Shown here one piece after another: positions 62,655 through 64,000 of a stretch of DNA of 64,000 nucleotides; the stretch's first letter is position 1; each line of letters starts with the position of its first letter. Under the pieces are notes generated by a model, which was not told where the DNA came from, searched no databases, and saw only the letters and a list, made by a program, of their open reading frames with translations. Source of the stretch: Janthinobacterium sp. TB1-E2 (GTDB taxonomy: Bacteria > Pseudomonadota > Gammaproteobacteria > Burkholderiales > Burkholderiaceae_D); the NCBI RefSeq assembly GCF_036885605.1, contig NZ_CP142523.1:2728001-2792000 (forward strand), written 5' to 3'. Position numbers and translations under genes: made by a program.

Positions 62655-64000
62655 ATGTTGTCTTCCCTTCGCACGCGGCTGGTGCTCATCTGCGTGGCCA
62701 TCGTCGTATTGTCCATGCTCGCCTTGTCGGTCGCCAATTACGTCACCACACGCAGCAGCATGCTGGCGTCATCGGACCAGCAGATGCAGCAGCTGCTGCA
62801 AAGCCAGTCGGCCGTGCTGGCGCAATGGGTCGATGGCAAGAAAAAGGTCATGGCGTCCGTCGTCATGTCGGCCGAGACGCCCGATCCGCTGCGCGCCTTC
62901 GAGATCGCGGAAAAGGCTGGCGATTTTGCGGAAGTGTTCATCGGCTACGCGGACAAGCGTTCCGTGTTTACCCATCCGGGCCGCCCGGCCGATTTCGACC
63001 CCACGGCGCGCGCCTGGTATACGGACACCGTCAAGGCGGGTGTGCCGATGCTCACGCCGCCGTACGTGGATGCGGCCAGCCACAAGCTCGTGGTGTCGTT
63101 CACGGCGCCCGTCGGGCCGAAACAGGCATTGGTGGGCGTGGCGGGCGCGGACGTGCTGCTCGATACCGTGATTGCCAACGTGGTGGCGATCAAGCCGACG
63201 CCGCACAGCTTTGCCTTCCTCGTCGACCAGAGCGGCATCATCATCGCCCACGCGAACAAGGACCTGAGCCTGCAGCCGGTGGCGAAACTCGATGCGTCGC
63301 TGTCGGCCGCACAGGTCAACCGGCTGGAAAGCGCGCGCACGAGCGAGGCCGTGCGATTGAACGAGCGCGACGGCAAGCTGTACGTCACGCGCGTGGCCGG
63401 CACCGACTGGCTGCTGGCCGTGGTGCTCGACCAGCAGGAAGCCATGCAAGCCTTGCAGACGATGCTGACGACGGCCACCGTCACGGCCGCGCTGCTGACC
63501 GGGCTGGCCGCGCTGCTGCTGTCGCTGCTGGTGTTCAAGATGCTCAAGCGCCTGGAACTGGTGCGCGACGCGCTCGACGATATCGCCTCGGGCGAGGGCG
63601 ACCTGACTCTCCGCCTCGACGCTTCCGGCGTGGACGAACTGGCGCAGATCGCCGGCGCCTTCAACCGCTTCATCGACAAGATCGCCGCCGTGCTCGTAAA
63701 AATCCGCACGGCCAGCGAGTCGGTCAAGGTATCGTCGTCGGAAATCGCCGCCGGCAACCAGGACCTGTCGTCGCGCACGGAGCAGCAAGCGAGTTCGCTG
63801 GAAGAGACGGCCGCCTCGATGGAGGAGCTGACCAGCACCGTCAAGCAAAATGCCGACAATGCGCGCCAGGCCAACCAGATGGCGCAATCGGCATCCGGCG
63901 TGGCGAGCAAGGGCGGCCAAGTGGTGGCGCAGGTGGTCGATACCATGGCCTCGATCAACGATTCGTCGAAGAAGATTGTCGACATCATCAGCGTCATCGA
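62655..64000 (+). CDS. Methyl-accepting chemotaxis protein, dCache type (3' end beyond window)
   Basis: Reading from ATG 62655 (GAGGAGTC upstream) gives 448 codons open to the right edge. Helix 1 is about residues 8-28 (LVLICVAIVVLSMLALSV); the periplasmic part about 29-272 has dCache features (RAWYTDTVKAGVPMLTPPY, HSFAFLVDQSGIIIAH, GTDWLLAVVL); helix 2 is about 273-297, followed by HAMP and the start of the signalling coil (NQDLSSRTEQQASSLEETAASMEELTSTV region). The dCache fold commonly binds amino acids or organic acids. The tip hairpin and C-terminus are outside the window. Confidence 0.93.
   Translation, partial: MLSSLRTRLVLICVAIVVLSMLALSVANYVTTRSSMLASSDQQMQQLLQSQSAVLAQWVDGKKKVMASVVMSAETPDPLRAFEIAEKAGDFAEVFIGYADKRSVFTHPGRPADFDPTARAWYTDTVKAGVPMLTPPYVDAASHKLVVSFTAPVGPKQALVGVAGADVLLDTVIANVVAIKPTPHSFAFLVDQSGIIIAHANKDLSLQPVAKLDASLSAAQVNRLESARTSEAVRLNERDGKLYVTRVAGTDWLLAVVLDQQEAMQALQTMLTTATVTAALLTGLAALLLSLLVFKMLKRLELVRDALDDIASGEGDLTLRLDASGVDELAQIAGAFNRFIDKIAAVLVKIRTASESVKVSSSEIAAGNQDLSSRTEQQASSLEETAASMEELTSTVKQNADNARQANQMAQSASGVASKGGQVVAQVVDTMASINDSSKKIVDIISVI

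Overview
The window is high-GC bacterial chromosome with dense, short-gapped operons and no phage, insertion sequence, rRNA or tRNA. The gene content points to a beta-proteobacterium of the Oxalobacteraceae (Janthinobacterium / Duganella / Massilia type): a glucokinase fused to an RpiR regulator, LamB-type sugar porins beside CUT1 ABC importers, and a nasT-nasS pair. The assignment is inferred from content and was not searched. The genus is a guess.

Layout. 1-3.2 kb: the N-terminal part of a large uncharacterised protein running off the left edge, an isochorismatase-fold hydrolase and a LysR regulator. 3.3-7.1 kb: an orphan branched-chain-amino-acid-type binding protein, then mmsA and mmsB (distal valine catabolism), with a nested inverted-repeat element between the binding protein and mmsA. 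7.1-9.3 kb: a DUF1090 protein and a translationally coupled pair of Sel1-repeat proteins. 9.3-31.9 kb: a sugar block. It holds an AGE-family isomerase/epimerase with a PfkB sugar kinase, a hemerythrin-domain protein, a LacI regulator, a Glk-RpiR fusion, a LamB-like porin, a GtsABCD-type glucose/mannose importer, an exported ParB/Srx-like protein, a second LamB-like porin with a second complete CUT1 importer, and a divergent three-gene unit in which a GtsA-like binding protein overlaps a response regulator and a histidine kinase. 31.9-34 kb: a DUF885 protein and a HigB/HigA-like toxin-antitoxin pair. 34-47.4 kb: a complete myo-inositol locus with two inositol-dehydrogenase-type oxidoreductases and an RpiR regulator on the minus strand, and divergently a CUT2 importer plus iolC (fused to a DUF2090 aldolase), iolD, iolE, iolB and iolA. 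47.4-50.2 kb: nasT, nasS and cobA (nitrate sensing and siroheme). 50.3-53.4 kb: a large CHASE-PAS hybrid histidine kinase. 53.5-62.5 kb: recC-recB-recD in one overlapping operon. 62.65 kb to the right edge: a methyl-accepting chemotaxis protein, cut by the window.

How the genes work together. The two porins and two CUT1 importers carry sugars across both membranes. Glk, the AGE isomerase and the PfkB kinase would bring glucose, mannose and fructose to hexose phosphates. RpiR, LacI and the two-component unit are the obvious regulators. The inositol locus encodes uptake and every step from myo-inositol to acetyl-CoA, because the aldolase step is supplied by the IolC fusion. All three ABC operons have a GC-rich stem-loop between the binding-protein gene and the first permease gene, a layout expected to keep binding protein in excess.

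The most interesting leads are the binding protein + response regulator + kinase unit (28.4-31.9 kb), a possible attenuator with mutually exclusive hairpins between nasT and nasS (48.10-48.16 kb), the exported ParB-like protein (21.3-22.3 kb), and several well-formed palindromes at promoters (9303, 15319, 37048). Nothing here is clearly a new defence or mobile system. Two genes that cross the window edges (1-1606 and 62655-64000) were read directly from the bases.
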